From Anaerolineae bacterium (lineage in GTDB: Bacteria; Chloroflexota; Anaerolineae; Aggregatilineales; Phototrophicaceae), in the NCBI GenBank assembly GCA_022843385.1, contig JALHNT010000005.1, positions 125,897 through 189,896 on the forward strand: DNA of 64,000 nucleotides, read 5' to 3'. Both the position numbers and the translations under genes were made by a program. Positions 1 through 8,778 of this stretch are shown piece by piece. A model generated the notes under the pieces. It was not told the origin of the DNA, ran no database searches, and worked only from the letters and a program-made list of their open reading frames with translations. Position 1 is the first letter of the stretch; every line of letters begins with the position of its first letter.

Positions 1-224
1 TGGTCTCGCCCACCCGATGCTGGGTGTGTTCAGCCTGCCGCATCTGTCATTTTCATGCGCGAGTATGTTTTGTCCTTCTTCACCGTCGAGTCTATACTGA
101 AGGAGAATCAATCTGCTCAGGTGCATATCCAGCTTCTACAGAGGTGCCCTTGTTTGAGCAGGTTGAGTTTCGTGTATATGCACTTGCACTGTCGCATTTG
201 ATTCTGCAATTGCGCTTGCCGTCA

Positions 225-356
225 TCAGAGAGGTACTTCAGGGACAGCGAATAAATCCGATGTTTGAAAGCGGGTAAGCAAAAGCCACAGAAGAAAAACT
301 GCGATCAAAAGTCCAGTAAACACTACAAAATGATTGCGTTGTGAAAGTGGCTTCAC
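225..356 (-). CDS. Possible small single-pass membrane peptide (43 aa)
   Basis: A short ORF starting with GTG at 356 encodes 43 residues. Residues about 11-27 (VVFTGLLIAVFLLWLLL) form a convincing hydrophobic helix, with basic residues before it. An AGGAGG sequence lies 14 bases upstream of the GTG, further than usual. Just downstream, another frame on the same strand stays open for about 50 more codons, so this could be a frameshifted remnant of a longer membrane-anchored protein. It is not recognised as a known family and may not be real. Confidence 0.22.
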   Translation of the reverse strand: MKPLSQRNHFVVFTGLLIAVFLLWLLLTRFQTSDLFAVPEVPL

Positions 357-410
357 TACGATACCCCCATCCTCCTGATAGCTCAATTATCACCAATCAA
401 CCCGAATCAT

Positions 411-589
411 CTCCCTCAACTCCGGTTTTCCCCAACCGTTCTCTAACTTCGTGCCGACAGCCTTAACCTCTGTGCTCCTGTAAAACGGTTGACATCGACT
501 CGCGTTAAGTCGTACCAAAAAGTTTACCAAAAGTTCACCCGTAAACGGGCAATCCGGGGTACTCTTCTCGTAGGAGTAGTTCGCTAACC
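411..589 (+). repeat. Long dispersed non-coding repeat, copy 1
   Basis: This 179-base block matches 58434-58612 with the same length and no obvious gaps. Its most conserved part (about 508-575) contains three tandem versions of a TACCAAAA(A)GT motif followed by TTCACC, then GGCAATCCGGGGTA. Such short direct repeats next to a former tRNA-like end resemble arm-type sites of tyrosine recombinases, but no recombinase is present in the window. Function is unknown. Confidence 0.6.
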
Positions 590-920
590 TACCTGCGCAA
601 TCCTTCGTCCCGATAGTTCTGCATCAGGGTTGAGGGAAATGTTCACAAAATGCAGTTTTGACTTTGACGAATTTGACGAATTTTGTGAACCAAAGCAAAA
701 GATGGTATGGTCAATTAGCAGCACAATCGGCTGAGCGTCTTTTCTGACGACTATCGACTGATGCCTGATGATTGATTCGCGAATTGCAAAATGGACTGAT
801 GCGAATCTGACGAATCTGACGAATCAAACGGCCAGTCTGAGCCTCTATTGACTTTCGACTGATGACTGACGACTATCGATAGGTACACTGGGCGCAAATG
901 AGCCAACCGGAGTCAGCAAC

Positions 921-1250
921 ATGGAACAACCAACCGGACACTTTCGTAGCATTCCGATTGAAGCCTATCAGGAACATTTCAAGCCCGGCGATCATACGCT
1001 CGTCGATGTGCGGGAGACGGTCGAGTGGGTCACTGGGCGCATCCCTGGCGCAGTGCATATCCCGCTGAACGATCTTCTTCAGCACCTGGAACAAATCCCA
1101 ACCGATAAGCCGGTGGTGGTGGTCTGTGCCTCCGGCGTCCGCAGCCTCTATGCCGCCCAGGATTTGCTTCAGGCCGGCTATCCAGAGGTCTATAATCTGG
1201 AGGATGGCACCAAAGGCTGGATCAAGAAAGGGCTGCCCGTCGAACGTTAG
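921..1250 (+). CDS. Single-domain rhodanese-like protein
   Basis: This is a 109-residue single rhodanese domain, probably a cytoplasmic sulfurtransferase or persulfide carrier. The DVRE motif lies at residues 29-32. The active-site loop CASGVRS begins at Cys69 and fits the CxxGxRS pattern of the catalytic type, so the cysteine needed for persulfide formation is present. The usual GWxxxGLPV-type end is seen at the C terminus. GGAG lies about 8 bases before the ATG at 921. The next gene starts 60 bases downstream on the same strand, so the two may be cotranscribed. The physiological substrate cannot be told from sequence. Confidence 0.9.
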   Translation: MEQPTGHFRSIPIEAYQEHFKPGDHTLVDVRETVEWVTGRIPGAVHIPLNDLLQHLEQIPTDKPVVVVCASGVRSLYAAQDLLQAGYPEVYNLEDGTKGWIKKGLPVER

Positions 1251-1309
1251 TGGTCTTAACCCTCGCTTCACCATCAGGCGCTATACTGGATGGGCGAGAG
1301 CGAGGCATC

Positions 1310-2275
1310 ATGGCGGAACTGATCTACTGTCCCATTTGCGGCGAAACCCTGGTCTGGAAAGAAATTGGCGGGCGCACCCGGCAGGCCTGTGATAACTGCG
1401 GCTACGTCCACTTCGTCAATCCGGTGCCAGCAGTCGGCATCCTGATCGAGATGGAAGGCGGCATCGTCCTCATCCGGCGCGGTCAGCCACCGCATCAGGG
1501 GGAATGGACACTTCCCAGCGGGTTCATCGAAGCCGACGAGAGCGCCGAAGATGCCGCCATCCGCGAGGCTGGGGAAGAGACTGGCCTGAAGGTCGAGATC
1601 ATTGAACTGGCTGGCATCAACTCCTTCCCCGAAGGGCCGCCGACCAGCGGCATCATCATCTTTTACCGCGCTCGTCCGGTCGGTGGTCTGCTCCAGGGCG
1701 GTGACGACGCCAGCGAAGCCCAGGTGTTTCAGCCGGAAGCCATGCCACGCCTGCCCTTCCGCACCCATCGCGAGATCATGGCCGAGTGGCTCTATCGTTT
1801 CGCCCGGCATTTGCCGGAGACCAACGAGCGTGAGATTCCGCCCTTCATCATCCGCCCGGCGGAAGCCCACGATGCCGACGAGATCATGGCGCTGGTGGCA
1901 CTCATCCCGGCCAATCGCGGCCTGACCGATGACCAGTGGCGCGACGTTCACCAGCGCTTCCGCGAGTCGGCTGGGGTTGAGGTGTTTGTGGCTGAAGCCC
2001 GTCAGAATCCACCGCTCATCATCGGCTTCATTGCCCTCTCCTTCGTGCGGACTCTCACGGGTGGGAGTGGCTTCATCAATGATATGGCGGTGCTGCCCAC
2101 CTATCAGCGCCAGGGGGTGGGGGCGGCGCTGCTGGAAGCGGTGGTGCGGCGGGCCGATCGGCTGAACTTCAGCTCGATCCTGGTCAATGAGTACCGCGCC
2201 AGCGACGGAGCCAAAGCCTTCTACAAGGCCAGCGGCTTCTCCGAGGAAGGCGTACTGCACTTCAGGATGCGCTGA
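1310..2275 (+). CDS. Zinc-ribbon Nudix hydrolase fused to GNAT acetyltransferase
   Basis: The 321-residue protein has three parts. A zinc ribbon with Cys7, Cys10, Cys27 and Cys30 comes first. A Nudix domain follows, with a perfect Nudix box at residues 71-93 (G, five residues, E, seven residues, REAGEETGL), so it should hydrolyse a nucleoside diphosphate-linked substrate. A C-terminal GNAT domain (about 185-320) carries the acetyl-CoA loop QRQGVGAAL and a typical NEYRASDGAKAFYKASGF end. The zinc-ribbon plus Nudix part resembles NADH pyrophosphatase-like and NUDT14-like proteins. The reading frame is open from 1250, but the ATG at 1310 with GCGAGG just before it makes the protein begin at the zinc ribbon. 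The stop is 2 bases from the end of the convergent gene. Confidence 0.85.
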   Translation: MAELIYCPICGETLVWKEIGGRTRQACDNCGYVHFVNPVPAVGILIEMEGGIVLIRRGQPPHQGEWTLPSGFIEADESAEDAAIREAGEETGLKVEIIELAGINSFPEGPPTSGIIIFYRARPVGGLLQGGDDASEAQVFQPEAMPRLPFRTHREIMAEWLYRFARHLPETNEREIPPFIIRPAEAHDADEIMALVALIPANRGLTDDQWRDVHQRFRESAGVEVFVAEARQNPPLIIGFIALSFVRTLTGGSGFINDMAVLPTYQRQGVGAALLEAVVRRADRLNFSSILVNEYRASDGAKAFYKASGFSEEGVLHFRMR

Positions 2276-2277
2276 CC

Positions 2278-3480
2278 TCAGCGCCCGGCAGCGAACAACG
2301 GGCTGACCGTCGTCATCTCGATGATGGCGCTGGGCGCGGCCTGTGGGCCGGGCTGGTATTGCAGTTGAAAGGTGCCGGATAAGCCGGTGGCGAAAACCAC
2401 CCAGCCTTCGCTCAGGAATTGCGGCGCGAACATCGGCGTCGGCCAGGGCTGCGGTTGTTCGTCCCAGCCACCCATCCAATAACGGCCGGGGCTGCCCTGT
2501 TCATAGACAAAACGGTTCATATCTGGCAGCCAGCTCGCCGTCCCCAGCGCACCGGCTTCGCCCGCTGCCACTACCTGGGCCGCGCTCCCGTCGCTGCGCG
2601 CCACCACCAGTTCCAGTTGATTGCTATCCGCCCCTGTTCGGCGGGTGTAGGTCAGATACTGTCCATCAAACGACCACTGTGGCAGGCCGAAGAAGCTGGC
2701 GGTCACGCTGCCCACTCGTTCCGGCGATCCATCGATGCTCATGCGCCACAGGGCGGTTTCCCTGGCCGAGTCGTGATAGATCAGGTCGGGGTCGGGCAGG
2801 GCGAAGCTGAAGGCCTGACTGTCGGCGCTCCAGAAGATCGGCGGATAATAATCATAATTCGAGCCAGTACTGACCGCCGGGAAGCTCTGCACATCCTGTA
2901 ACGTACCACTGGCAATCTCCAGCAGCCGCACCTGTCCCTCACGCCCACCATACAGACCGGCCTGCGTGACCGCTGCGTAGCGTCGATCCGGACTCAGGCT
3001 GAAGTCACCGCCCTCGCCCGCCGCGAGAACCTGCGTCACGCCGCTGGCGTCCGCCCGCCATAGATCATCCTGCAACACAATCCTTTGGCGCGGGACATAG
3101 CGCTGACCGGTGTTGAACAGCAGCGTGGAGTCGTCCAGCCAGGCGAAACGGGTAATCAACGCCGTGCCATTCTCCACCGGCGGGAGCTGATCTGGGGCCA
3201 CCCACTGCTGCGCTGTCGTCCAATCGCTGATCCACAGGCTTTCTGCGCCGCTGACTCCGCGTGTGAAGGCCACCCGACTCCGGTCGGGCGAGAGCCGCGC
3301 TTCCTGAACACCCCCGGTCGCTAACAAGACCGGCGTCGGCTGGTCCTCGCGCCAGCCCCACAGGTCGCCATCGCTGATCCAGACGACGGTCAGCAGAATA
3401 GGCTCATTGACCTGCGCGGCAAGCGAGCTGCCAACCAGCAGGATCAGAAAGAAGATGCCCTGAAACAGTCGCTGAATCAT
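2278..3480 (-). CDS. Secreted TolB/WD40-like beta-propeller protein
   Basis: The 400-residue protein starts with a classical signal peptide (MIQRLFQGIFFLILLVGSSLAAQ, cleavage probably after SLAAQ). The mature part is a series of propeller blades of the type W(S/D)xDG.L.(Y/F/W), for example SPDRSRVAFTRG, SPDRRYAAVTQAG and WSFDGQYLTYTRR. The pattern is that of PD40/TolB-type propellers that bind ligands or other proteins outside the membrane. The ORF is open from 3537, but the ATG at 3480 has GAGG 6 bases upstream and places the signal peptide at the N terminus. There is no catalytic domain. The ligand is unknown. Confidence 0.75.
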   Translation of the reverse strand: MIQRLFQGIFFLILLVGSSLAAQVNEPILLTVVWISDGDLWGWREDQPTPVLLATGGVQEARLSPDRSRVAFTRGVSGAESLWISDWTTAQQWVAPDQLPPVENGTALITRFAWLDDSTLLFNTGQRYVPRQRIVLQDDLWRADASGVTQVLAAGEGGDFSLSPDRRYAAVTQAGLYGGREGQVRLLEIASGTLQDVQSFPAVSTGSNYDYYPPIFWSADSQAFSFALPDPDLIYHDSARETALWRMSIDGSPERVGSVTASFFGLPQWSFDGQYLTYTRRTGADSNQLELVVARSDGSAAQVVAAGEAGALGTASWLPDMNRFVYEQGSPGRYWMGGWDEQPQPWPTPMFAPQFLSEGWVVFATGLSGTFQLQYQPGPQAAPSAIIEMTTVSPLFAAGR

Positions 3481-3598
3481 ACGCGCCTCATCGATCAGGA
3501 ACGGCAGCAATGACCCCATTATAGACCATCTATCCACTAACGCGGCGGCGTGATAGAGTCAGTGGACATCCTGCATCCTTTCGTGTTGGGGATTCCCC

Positions 3599-4957
3599 AT
3601 GCGTTTTCATACCGAAGCCGACGCCATCACCTATATCTTTCGCTCGATGCGTAAACGACGCGGCCAGCCCAAACTGCCCGATGAACAAACGCGCGACATC
3701 GCCCCGACCAAGCGGCTGGCGCTGGCGCTGGATGCCTTCTCTAGACCGCGCGAATACGCTGTGGTCACGGGTAGCAAGGGCAAAGGCTCGACCACCGTCA
3801 TCACCGCCAAGCTCCTGCAACATCTCGGTCATCGCGTCGGCCTCATCACCAGTCCCCATCTGGTGAGCTGGCGCGAGCGTATTCGGGTGGATGGACGGGC
3901 AATCTCGGAGGCTGATCTGTGCCGCATCCTGGATGAGATTGCGCCGGAAATTGATGTCATCGAGGAGACATTGGGCGAAGATCGCTATTTCAGCCCGCAG
4001 GGAATCTTCCTGGCGGTGGCGCTGCGCTGGTTCGATGAGCAGGGAGTGACAGCGGCTGTCCTCGAAGTCGGGCGCGGCGGACGCTTCGATGACATCTCTG
4101 TTGTCCCCAACAAACTGGCCTTGTTCACGCCGATCATGCTGGAGCATCCCGAACAACTGGGGCCAACCGTCGAACGTATCGCCTGGCACAAGTCCGGCAT
4201 CATCAAGCCACTGGGTTTTGCGTATTCCGTGCCGCAGCAGCCCAGCGTGCTGGACGTGTTGCAGGCCGAGGCCGATGCCCAGAACGCGGAGTTCAACTGG
4301 ATCGCCCCAAAGGATATCGGGGTGTATCGTCGCACGACCGCTGCCGGTCAGGTGATGGAACTGGGGCGCTACGGCGAAGTCACGCTGTCCTTGCTGGGGC
4401 GCTTCCAGATTCCCAACGCCACTCTGGCGGTGATCGCCGCTGGCAACATGCATGCCCGGCTGAAGGGTGTACCTCATGGTTCGGATGAATATGTCGAGTG
4501 CATTCGGGCTGGATTGGCCGATGTGCGCTGGCCGGGGCGCTGCACTCGACTGCAAGACCATCCCTTGGTGATCGTCGATGGCGCGATCAACGCCGAGTCA
4601 GGGCAGTCCTTCGTTGAGAGTGTGCGTGAGCAACTGCGCCCGCCGGTCATCACCATCGCCTGTGTGCCGGATGACAAGGACTACGCCGGCCTGTATGCCG
4701 CAGTCAGCCCGATCAGCCAGACGTTAGTCCTGACCGAGACGGCCCGCAACCCGACGCTGCACTTCCTGTCACCGCAGCAGGCCATCGCGGCTGCCAGCGC
4801 CTATCACACCGATGTCCATTACGCTCCGACATTGGGCGAAGCCGTCGAGGCAGCCCGCGCCCGCGCTGGCTCCGACGGCACGATTATGATCGTCGGCACT
4901 CAGTCGATTGTGGCTGAGACAATGCTGCTCTGGGGGCAGCAGTTCGAAGTGATCTGA
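3599..4957 (+). CDS. folC: Folylpolyglutamate synthase / dihydrofolate synthase-like
   Basis: This 452-residue Mur-ligase-type enzyme adds glutamate to folates (and possibly makes dihydrofolate from dihydropteroate) with ATP in the cytoplasm. The P-loop TGSKGKGST is at residues 57-65, followed by the FolC hallmark ITSPHLVSWRERIRVDG. The central GGRFDDISVV and HKSGIIKP motifs and the C-terminal ligase domain with VIVDGAINAES complete the family pattern. The length is normal for FolC. Compared with E. coli FolC the DGAHNP motif reads DGAINAE, so the histidine is replaced; this raises the possibility of a related glutamate or amino-acid ligase in this family. The gene stands alone and ends 2 bases from the convergent kinase gene. 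Confidence 0.8.
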   Translation: MRFHTEADAITYIFRSMRKRRGQPKLPDEQTRDIAPTKRLALALDAFSRPREYAVVTGSKGKGSTTVITAKLLQHLGHRVGLITSPHLVSWRERIRVDGRAISEADLCRILDEIAPEIDVIEETLGEDRYFSPQGIFLAVALRWFDEQGVTAAVLEVGRGGRFDDISVVPNKLALFTPIMLEHPEQLGPTVERIAWHKSGIIKPLGFAYSVPQQPSVLDVLQAEADAQNAEFNWIAPKDIGVYRRTTAAGQVMELGRYGEVTLSLLGRFQIPNATLAVIAAGNMHARLKGVPHGSDEYVECIRAGLADVRWPGRCTRLQDHPLVIVDGAINAESGQSFVESVREQLRPPVITIACVPDDKDYAGLYAAVSPISQTLVLTETARNPTLHFLSPQQAIAAASAYHTDVHYAPTLGEAVEAARARAGSDGTIMIVGTQSIVAETMLLWGQQFEVI

Positions 4958-4959
4958 AA

Positions 4960-6543
4960 TCAGCACGCCTCAGCTTTTAGCCGAATGGTGAAGGTTGTGC
5001 CTTTACCCTGACGGCTCTCCACCATGATGGTGCCTTCATGCAGATCAACCGCCTGCTTGGCGATCGCGAGTCCCAGCCCTGTCCCCTGAACCTTGCCGAC
5101 ATTCGAGGCGCGGTGGAATGGCTCAAACATGTAAGGCAGGTCATCTTCCGGGATGCCGATGCCTGAGTCCATCACCTGAATCGTGGCAGTGTTATCGGCG
5201 CAGGTCACTTCCAACCGCACCGGGCTGGATTCGGGCGAATACTTGAGCGCATTGGTCAGCAGATTGGTGATGGCGCGGCGCATCAGCTTACGGTCAATCC
5301 GCGCTTCCACCCGCCGGTCCGTCCCGCTGAAGATCAATTCGCGCTGCATCCGGTAGGCCAGTTGCAACTCCTCGATGATGTCGCGGCAATATGTCTCCAG
5401 ATCGACCAGTTCCAGGCTCAATTCGGTGCCGGTGAAATCGGCGCGGCTGATTTGCAGCACATCGTTGATGAGTTCGGTCAGGTACTCAACCTGCTGGTCA
5501 ATCGCGTCGTAGGATTCCTCTTTTTCTTCCGGCGTCGAGCGATCTCCGTAATTGCGTAGCATACTGTTCGCCAGCCGGACGGCCGCCAGCGGAGTTTTGA
5601 GGTCATGCGACATCATCGAGATGAAGCGGTTCTTCATATCGCGCAGTTGCCGTTCCTGCTCCAGCGCCGCCCCCAGCCGTTCGTTATCCCACATCTGCGA
5701 TTCCAGATATTTGCGCTCGGTCAGATCCTGAATGATGGCGGTATAGAGATGGCGATGATCGATGCGCACTTCGCTCACAGCAAAGTACATCGGGAAGACC
5801 GTACCATCCTTGCGCTGGCCGTCAATCTCGTCACCCAGCCCGCTGACGCGCTTCAGAAACGCTTGCAGTTCATTCTGCGTAGGATTGACTGGCAAGGAAG
5901 GCAGCAGCACCTGGACGTTCTCACTGATGACCTCGCTCGGTTCATAGCCGAAGATGTAAGCCCCGGCCCGATTCAATGACTGGACAATCCCCTGATCGTC
6001 GAACGTCACCACACCATCGACCAGGTTATCGAGGATGGCTTCCAGCCAGCGCTTGCTGTCATTCAGCTCGTTCTGCACCCGCTTGAGTTCGCTGATGTTC
6101 TGATGCGCCACAATCAACCTCGTTCGTTGATACCAGGAAAAGCGGGTGACGCGCACCACAAACCAGCGCTTTTCCGTCGGGCTGTGGCACGGATATTCCA
6201 TATGGAATTCCTCGGTCTGGCGCTTGCGGACATTGCGAATGCCCTGCGCCACCTGAGACGCCTCGCGTGAGGTACGTCCCGCCTCATCGCACACACGCAG
6301 ATAATTCTCGCCAACGCCATAGGTCACGTTGGGGTAGCTGTTGCCTTCAGCGAAGCGTTTCCAGGCTCTGTTGACGTGGATGATGACGCCATCTTCATCG
6401 AGGATGGCGATGTGGGCGGTAAGGGCATCCAACGCCGTTTTGACAAATCCCTCCGCCGCAGTTGCCAACTGGGTTGGCGGAATACCGGCATCTTTGGGGT
6501 TCAGAAGCGAATAGGTCACAAATTCTCCCGACAGTACATGCAA
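4960..6543 (-). CDS. Orphan soluble PAS-PAS sensor histidine kinase
   Basis: The 527-residue protein has no membrane segment. Two PAS domains (about residues 40-155 and 165-280) are followed by a HisKA dimerisation domain with the phospho-acceptor His313 in SHDLKTPLA, and a HATPase domain with the N box (NLLTNALKYSP), G1 box (DSGIGIPEDD) and G2 box (GTGLGLAIAK). All residues for ATP binding and autophosphorylation are present. No response regulator lies next to it, so its partner must be encoded elsewhere. PAS domains without visible cofactor motifs suggest a small-molecule, redox or protein signal in the cytoplasm. A TATAAT box on the same strand lies about 50 bases upstream of the ATG. Confidence 0.88.
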   Translation of the reverse strand: MHVLSGEFVTYSLLNPKDAGIPPTQLATAAEGFVKTALDALTAHIAILDEDGVIIHVNRAWKRFAEGNSYPNVTYGVGENYLRVCDEAGRTSREASQVAQGIRNVRKRQTEEFHMEYPCHSPTEKRWFVVRVTRFSWYQRTRLIVAHQNISELKRVQNELNDSKRWLEAILDNLVDGVVTFDDQGIVQSLNRAGAYIFGYEPSEVISENVQVLLPSLPVNPTQNELQAFLKRVSGLGDEIDGQRKDGTVFPMYFAVSEVRIDHRHLYTAIIQDLTERKYLESQMWDNERLGAALEQERQLRDMKNRFISMMSHDLKTPLAAVRLANSMLRNYGDRSTPEEKEESYDAIDQQVEYLTELINDVLQISRADFTGTELSLELVDLETYCRDIIEELQLAYRMQRELIFSGTDRRVEARIDRKLMRRAITNLLTNALKYSPESSPVRLEVTCADNTATIQVMDSGIGIPEDDLPYMFEPFHRASNVGKVQGTGLGLAIAKQAVDLHEGTIMVESRQGKGTTFTIRLKAEAC

Positions 6544-6593
6544 TTAGCTGAGTGGAACGGGTGCGGGGCAATGATGAGAAACCGATGAGAATA

Positions 6594-6599
6594 ATTATA
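6594..6599 (-). promoter_or_regulatory. Probable -10 box for the PAS kinase gene
   Basis: Read on the minus strand, a perfect TATAAT sits about 50 bases upstream of the kinase start at 6543. The best -35 candidate at 17-base spacing is weak (TGGCTT), so only the -10 element is claimed. Confidence 0.35.
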
Positions 6600-6713
6600 G
6601 ACTGAATCACATCGAAAAGCCAGAACTTCGCCAGCGATTCGTCACTGGTCAGTGATGGCTGCCATCGGTACACTATCGACTGCCCACCAATCACCGCATG
6701 AGGAGCTGCCCCG

Positions 6714-7544
6714 ATGAATCCCCGCGAACTGATGGAAACCTACAATCTGGAACCGAAGAAAAGCCTGGGGCAGAATTTCCTGCACGACCCGAATATGCTC
6801 GACAAGATCGTCAATCTGGCAGAAATTCAGCCGGATGAGGCGGTGCTGGAGATCGGCCCCGGCACCGGTGCGATGACCGGAAGGCTGGCAAAAGCGGCCA
6901 GAGATGTGATTGCGGTTGAACTGGATGAGCGGCTGCAACCGGTGTTGGAGGCAGTGGTGGCAGAACACCCCAATCTGCGGGTGATCTATCAGGATGTGCT
7001 CAAGCTAGATGTCGCCCGGCTGTTTTATCCCCAGCCGTTTGTGGTGGTCGCCAATCTGCCTTATTACATCACCAGCGCGATCCTGCGTCATCTGCTGGAG
7101 AACACCCACCGACCCCGCCGGATGACGCTGACGGTACAGATGGAAGTAGCGGAACGGCTGATCGCCAAACCGGACGACATGAGCATCCTCTCGGTCAGTG
7201 TACAGTATTATGGCAATCCCCGGATTGTGGCGCGTCTGAAGCCCAACCTGTTCTGGCCGCGACCGGATGTCGAGAGCGCGCTGGTGCGGATTGATACCTA
7301 TGAGAGGCCGCTGGTAGCCGTGCCGGATGATACGACCTTCTTTCGCGTGGTGCGCGCCGGTTTCAGTCAGAAGCGCAAACAACTCAAGAACTCCATCAGC
7401 AGCGGCCTGGCGCTCGATGCTGAACGCACGGCTGCCTTGTTCGAGTCCGCCGGGGTTGATTCTCGCCGTCGTGCTGAAACATTGACGCTGGAAGAATGGG
7501 CTGGGCTGGCGCGCAGTTATGGGCAGATCCAGAGCGCTGATTGA
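6714..7544 (+). CDS. rsmA: 16S rRNA dimethyladenosine transferase
   Basis: This enzyme (also called KsgA) dimethylates two adjacent adenines in the 3'-terminal hairpin of 16S rRNA, using S-adenosylmethionine, late in small-subunit assembly. The sequence begins with the family signature KKSLGQNFLHDPN. It then shows the SAM-binding EIGPGTG at residues 46-52, the acidic VELDE at about 68-72, and the catalytic NLPYYI at 114-119. The length of 276 residues is typical. GAGGAG lies 9 bases before the ATG. The C-terminal tail overlaps the long upstream extension of the next ORF, but that gene really begins about 80 bases after this stop. Confidence 0.95.
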   Translation: MNPRELMETYNLEPKKSLGQNFLHDPNMLDKIVNLAEIQPDEAVLEIGPGTGAMTGRLAKAARDVIAVELDERLQPVLEAVVAEHPNLRVIYQDVLKLDVARLFYPQPFVVVANLPYYITSAILRHLLENTHRPRRMTLTVQMEVAERLIAKPDDMSILSVSVQYYGNPRIVARLKPNLFWPRPDVESALVRIDTYERPLVAVPDDTTFFRVVRAGFSQKRKQLKNSISSGLALDAERTAALFESAGVDSRRRAETLTLEEWAGLARSYGQIQSAD

Positions 7545-7626
7545 CGGATTATGGCGGACTGTTGGGACTGCGCTTAAGCGGGTTACAATCTCACAGTACA
7601 ATATTGTTTCATCAGGAAAAATCGCC

Positions 7627-8775
7627 ATGAAAATCACCGGATTGGAATTATTCACAGTTGCGCCGCGCTGGTTATTTCTGAAGCTATCAACCGACGAAGG
7701 CATCAGCGGGTGGGGCGAACCCATCGTCGAAGGTCATGCAGTGACGGTGGATGCCGCTGTGCGCGAGATGGAGGAATTCCTCATCGGGCGTGACCCGGAT
7801 CACATCGAAGACATCTGGCAGACATTGTATCGGGCGCGCTTCTATCGCGGCGGCCCGGTGATGATGAGCGCGATTGCAGGCGTCGATCAGGCGTTATGGG
7901 ACATCAAGGGCAAGCGCTACGGCCTGCCGGTCTATCAACTGCTGGGCGGCCCAGTGCGCGACAAGATTCGGGTGTATTCGTGGGTGGGTGGGGATCGCCC
8001 GTCCGATCTGGTGGCGGCCACCCGTGACCGCCTCAAGGCCGGCTTCACCGCTATCAAGATGAACGCCACTGAAGAACTGCATTACATCGAATCCTTCGAC
8101 AAGATCGATGCCGTCATCGAGCGCATTGGGGCGCTGCGCGATGCCTTTGGCAACAGCCTGGGGATCGGCATGGATTTTCATGGGCGGGTGCATAAGTCGA
8201 TGGCGAAGGTGCTAGCGCGGGCGCTGGAACCCTTCCATCTGCTGTTCATCGAAGAGCCGGTGCTGCCGGAAAATAATGAAGCACTGCGTGAGATCGCTAA
8301 CCAGACCTCGATCCCGATTGCCACCGGCGAACGGATGTACTCGCGCTGGGATTTCAAGCCGCTGCTGGAAGCCGGTTATGTGGACATCATTCAGCCGGAT
8401 GTCTCGCACGCTGGTGGCATCTCGGAGACGCGGCGGATCGCGGCCATGGCCGAAGCCTATGATGTCGCCGTCGCGCCGCACTGCCCGCTGGGGCCAATCG
8501 CGCTGGCCTGCTGTCTACAGGTAGATGCGGTCTCGCCCAATGCCTTCATCCAGGAACAAAGCCTGGGCATTCATTACAACCAGACCAACGACCTGCTCGA
8601 TTATCTGGTCGATCCGGCGGTCTTCGGCTACAAGGATGGGCATATCCCGCTGCTGACGGCACCTGGCATCGGCATCACCATCGATGAGGAACGGGTGCGC
8701 GAAGCCGCCAAAGTTGGTCATCGCTGGCGCAGCCCGATCTGGCGTCAGGCCGATGGCACGATTGCCGAGTGGTAG
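7627..8775 (+). CDS. D-galactonate dehydratase-type enolase superfamily enzyme
   Basis: The 382-residue protein has exactly the length of E. coli DgoD and belongs to the mandelate racemase group of the enolase superfamily. The three Mg2+ ligands fall at the same positions as in DgoD: Asp183 (MDFHG), Glu209 (FIEEP) and Glu235 (ATGER). The acid/base residues His185 and His285 (APHCPLGP) are also present. These features support dehydration of D-galactonate or a close sugar acid. The ORF is open from 7519, but the ATG at 7627 has AGGA 9 bases upstream and gives the family N terminus MKITGLELF. The rest of a De Ley-Doudoroff pathway (kinase, aldolase) is not nearby, so the exact substrate is uncertain. 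Confidence 0.85.
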   Translation: MKITGLELFTVAPRWLFLKLSTDEGISGWGEPIVEGHAVTVDAAVREMEEFLIGRDPDHIEDIWQTLYRARFYRGGPVMMSAIAGVDQALWDIKGKRYGLPVYQLLGGPVRDKIRVYSWVGGDRPSDLVAATRDRLKAGFTAIKMNATEELHYIESFDKIDAVIERIGALRDAFGNSLGIGMDFHGRVHKSMAKVLARALEPFHLLFIEEPVLPENNEALREIANQTSIPIATGERMYSRWDFKPLLEAGYVDIIQPDVSHAGGISETRRIAAMAEAYDVAVAPHCPLGPIALACCLQVDAVSPNAFIQEQSLGIHYNQTNDLLDYLVDPAVFGYKDGHIPLLTAPGIGITIDEERVREAAKVGHRWRSPIWRQADGTIAEW

Positions 8776-8778
8776 GGT

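Larger units (their letters stand above)
1..920. other. Gene-poor stretch with dispersed repeats
   Basis: No convincing long gene is visible in these 920 bases. Both frames of the left third are open only over short stretches. The right half holds one copy of a 179-base repeat (411-589), a TGTTCACAAAATGCA segment followed by tandem TTTGACGAA nonamers (about 641-690), further TCTGACGAA nonamers (about 803-825) and GACTGATGACTGACGAC-type heptad runs up to about 880. The same modules recur in the same order at 58.4-59.3 kb. Transcription of the rhodanese gene probably starts from the last part of the region. Confidence 0.6.
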
